Below are positions 42,004 through 44,306 of a stretch of 44,306 nt of DNA, piece after piece. The stretch spans positions 1 to 44,306 of the forward strand of contig JAUYSQ010000116.1 in NCBI GenBank assembly GCA_030696285.1, given 5' to 3'. The notes beneath the pieces were generated by a model, which worked only from the letters and a program-made list of their open reading frames with translations, was not told the DNA's origin and did no database searches. How positions within the stretch are numbered: position 1 is the stretch's first letter; every line of letters starts with the position of its first letter. A program made the translations under genes and the position numbers. This DNA comes from Sulfuricurvum sp. (GTDB lineage Bacteria > Campylobacterota > Campylobacteria > Campylobacterales > Sulfurimonadaceae).

Positions 42004-43934
42004 ATGACACTATGCAAGAAAATCTTTTGAAACTCCCTTCCGTACCCGATTTCGCTCAAAAAAATTTCAAAGAGCATTTTCTTCAAGCTGATAAAGTAAT
42101 GCTGGTTCTGATTGGTATTCAATGGATTATCGCCACTTTCATTACATCGATTAGCTACGATACCTATTTGTATGGCTTTATTGGGGGAGGACTCATTACC
42201 CTGATTTTATTCTTTGCTTACCGTTCTTTCAAAGGAACACAAGTGATGCGGGCTCTGGTGGCTGTAGGGATGATGTTATTTTCGCTGATCTATATTCAAC
42301 AGCACCTTGGGCGTATAGAGATGCATTTCCATGTCTTTATTGCATTGGCAATTCTCTCCCTTTATAAAGATGTAGTGCCTGTTTTTGTAGCCGCCGCTAC
42401 AACGATTATTCACCACGCAGTTTTTAACTTTTTGCAGTTGAATGAGATTTCACTTTTTGGAATGCCGGTGATGGTCTTCAATTATGGGTGCGGAACAGAT
42501 ATTGTCTTTTTGCACGGTATATTTGTGATTGCCGAAGCATTGGTACTCGGATATATTATCAAATTACAGATTGAATACGGAGTAGAACTCAACCGTTCTG
42601 AAAATCAGATATTGGGACTAAACGAAGAGCTTAGTTTTACGTCACTGCATGATTCTTTGACAGGTCTGCCGAATCGATACAATCTTTACTCACAGCTTAA
42701 GCTCATGGTGGCCAATGCTAACCGATATGAGCGTAAATTTGCCGTATTGTTTTTGGATTTGGATCATTTTAAAAACATCAATGACACTCTTGGCCACAAT
42801 GTGGGAGATGGACTGTTGAAAGCAGTTTCACAAAAACTCAACTCAATAATCCGAGAGAATGATATTGTTGCACGTATCGGTGGAGATGAATTTATCATTG
42901 TCCTTAATGATTTTAGCGATTCAGGGACATTGGAACAGGTTATTTCGAAAATTCTCGATACCTTTCACCGCGAGTGGATTGTCCAAAATCATTTTTTAAG
43001 GCTCTCGACCAGTATTGGTGTTGCTATCTATCCGGATGATTCCAAAGAGATTAATGAACTGATGAAATTTGCAGATATCGCAATGTACAAAGCCAAATCA
43101 GAAGGGAGAGACCAGTTCAGCTTTTTTACGGCTACGTTAAATGCTCAAGTCCATGAAGAGGTCAATATCGCCCATGATATGCACCGCGCGTTGGAAGATC
43201 GAGAATTTGTGTTGTACTATCAGCCGAAAATTCATATTTTGAGCGGGAAAATTATCGGAGCAGAAGCATTGATCCGCTGGAATCATCATGAAAAAGGGTT
43301 AATCTATCCTAACAATTTCATTACGATCGCCGAAAATACCGGTTTCATTTTAAAATTGGGGACATGGATTATTGAAGAGACGGCAGAGATGATCAGTCGT
43401 TTACAACATAGCGGATATACGGATGTCCATGTCTCATGCAATGTTTCGACACGACAATTTCAAAATCTTCATTTGTTTTCAGATATCGAAAATGCCATTC
43501 GTAATAATGAAATCAATGCGAATCAATTTGCTATTGAAATCACTGAAAGTGTTATGATGGAATATCTTGAAGTGACCCTCGAAGTGCTTAAAAGAATTAA
43601 AAACTTAGGTGTCCATATTTGTATGGATGATTTCGGTACCGGCTACTCATCATTATCCTATCTGCGACAGTTCCCGATCGATTCACTAAAAATCGATAAA
43701 AGTTTTGTGGATGATATTTCAGAGTATGAAAACAATGATCATATTCTACTTAACACGATCATCGCTATGGGACAAACATTAAATCTTAATGTCATTGCCG
43801 AAGGGGTTGAAGAAGCGTATCAGATGGAGTATTTGAAAGAAAGAGGATGCGAATATTATCAAGGATATTATTTTGCGAAGCCTGTGCCTGAAGATGAATT
43901 TTTTGTATTATTGGAAAAAAATAGGAAAATTTGA
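42000..43934 (+). CDS. GGDEF-EAL protein with histidine-rich polytopic N-terminal membrane domain
   Basis: RIGGDEFIIVLN; GAEALIRWNH; DDFGTGYSSLSYLRQFPIDSLKIDKSF; N-terminal TMs with MHFHVF and IIHHAVF. Confidence 0.95.
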   Translation: MNDTMQENLLKLPSVPDFAQKNFKEHFLQADKVMLVLIGIQWIIATFITSISYDTYLYGFIGGGLITLILFFAYRSFKGTQVMRALVAVGMMLFSLIYIQQHLGRIEMHFHVFIALAILSLYKDVVPVFVAAATTIIHHAVFNFLQLNEISLFGMPVMVFNYGCGTDIVFLHGIFVIAEALVLGYIIKLQIEYGVELNRSENQILGLNEELSFTSLHDSLTGLPNRYNLYSQLKLMVANANRYERKFAVLFLDLDHFKNINDTLGHNVGDGLLKAVSQKLNSIIRENDIVARIGGDEFIIVLNDFSDSGTLEQVISKILDTFHREWIVQNHFLRLSTSIGVAIYPDDSKEINELMKFADIAMYKAKSEGRDQFSFFTATLNAQVHEEVNIAHDMHRALEDREFVLYYQPKIHILSGKIIGAEALIRWNHHEKGLIYPNNFITIAENTGFILKLGTWIIEETAEMISRLQHSGYTDVHVSCNVSTRQFQNLHLFSDIENAIRNNEINANQFAIEITESVMMEYLEVTLEVLKRIKNLGVHICMDDFGTGYSSLSYLRQFPIDSLKIDKSFVDDISEYENNDHILLNTIIAMGQTLNLNVIAEGVEEAYQMEYLKERGCEYYQGYYFAKPVPEDEFFVLLEKNRKI

Positions 43935-43968
43935 AAGGTACGATACTCCTTTCTAATCTAATATCCTT

Positions 43969-43974
43969 TATAAT
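43969..43974 (+). promoter_or_regulatory. Candidate -10 (TATAAT) of rnpB
   Basis: cctTTATAATgccac; spacing to the P1 helix start at 43980 fits a TSS. Confidence 0.65.
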
Positions 43975-43979
43975 GCCAC

Positions 43980-44305
43980 AGGTACACAGGTGATAGCTTG
44001 AGCCACAACTCAAGAGGAAAGTCCGGGCTGCTGTAGGACACGGTTCCATCTAACGGATGGCCGCGGTAACGCGAGGGACAGTGCAACAGAGAGTAGACCG
44101 CCTAGATTTCGGTTTAGGTGAGGGTGAAACGGCGGGGTAAGAGCCCACCAGTCTCATAGGCAACTATGAGAGCTATGTAAACCCAACCGCGCAGCAAGAA
44201 ACAGATGGTTAGCGTCCTACATCGCTATTGTTTCGCTAGAGGCTCAGAGTGATCTGAGCAGTAGATTAATTATCACTTTATCCAGAACCCGGCTTATGTG
44301 TACCT
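43980..44305 (+). ncRNA. rnpB: RNase P RNA (bacterial type A-like)
   Basis: GAGGAAAGTCCGGGC (P4 5'), GGTGAAACGGCGGGGTAAGAGCCCACC, 3' CCAGAACCCGGCTTA; ends pair AGGTACACA / TGTGTACCT (P1). Confidence 0.96.
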
Positions 44306-44306
44306 A

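Noticed and set aside
43792-44049. Minus-strand ORF 43792-44049
   Set aside because: Overlaps the GGDEF-EAL gene end and RNase P RNA; no coding evidence

Overview
The window reads as a chromosomal segment from an autotrophic Campylobacterota (Sulfuricurvum/Sulfurimonas-like by protein recall; no search was run). Left to right: 3' end of a thioredoxin-reductase-like gene; two different adenylate kinases in tandem with aspS and an NnrS-like gene on the minus strand; a TolC/HlyD/ABC tripartite efflux operon; a coupled porin / PstS-like binding protein / HD-GYP / methyltransferase operon; a housekeeping and envelope block (nadK, recN, a small membrane ORF absent from the ORF track, tatD, mltD-like, rlpA-like, hisB, kdsC, lptC, lptA, engB/ysxC, GNAT/argA-like, membrane protein, mrdA); ybeY and lolA on minus; secA, a LolC/E-like permease, mltG; a near-contiguous reductive-TCA block (monomeric icd, mdh, fumC, sucC, sucD, an HMA-like protein, oorDABC); an ABC_sub_bind-type membrane sensor / SCO1-like / GGDEF-EAL operon; and RNase P RNA at the right end. 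The strongest candidates for under-described biology are the two operons that put a periplasmic sensing or redox protein next to a c-di-GMP enzyme (about 9.0-12.5 kb and 40.2-43.9 kb), the compositional break at oorDABC, the MITE-like palindromic repeats between convergent genes, and the hairpin cluster at 40.0-40.1 kb. No CRISPR array, tRNA, phage or transposase gene was seen.
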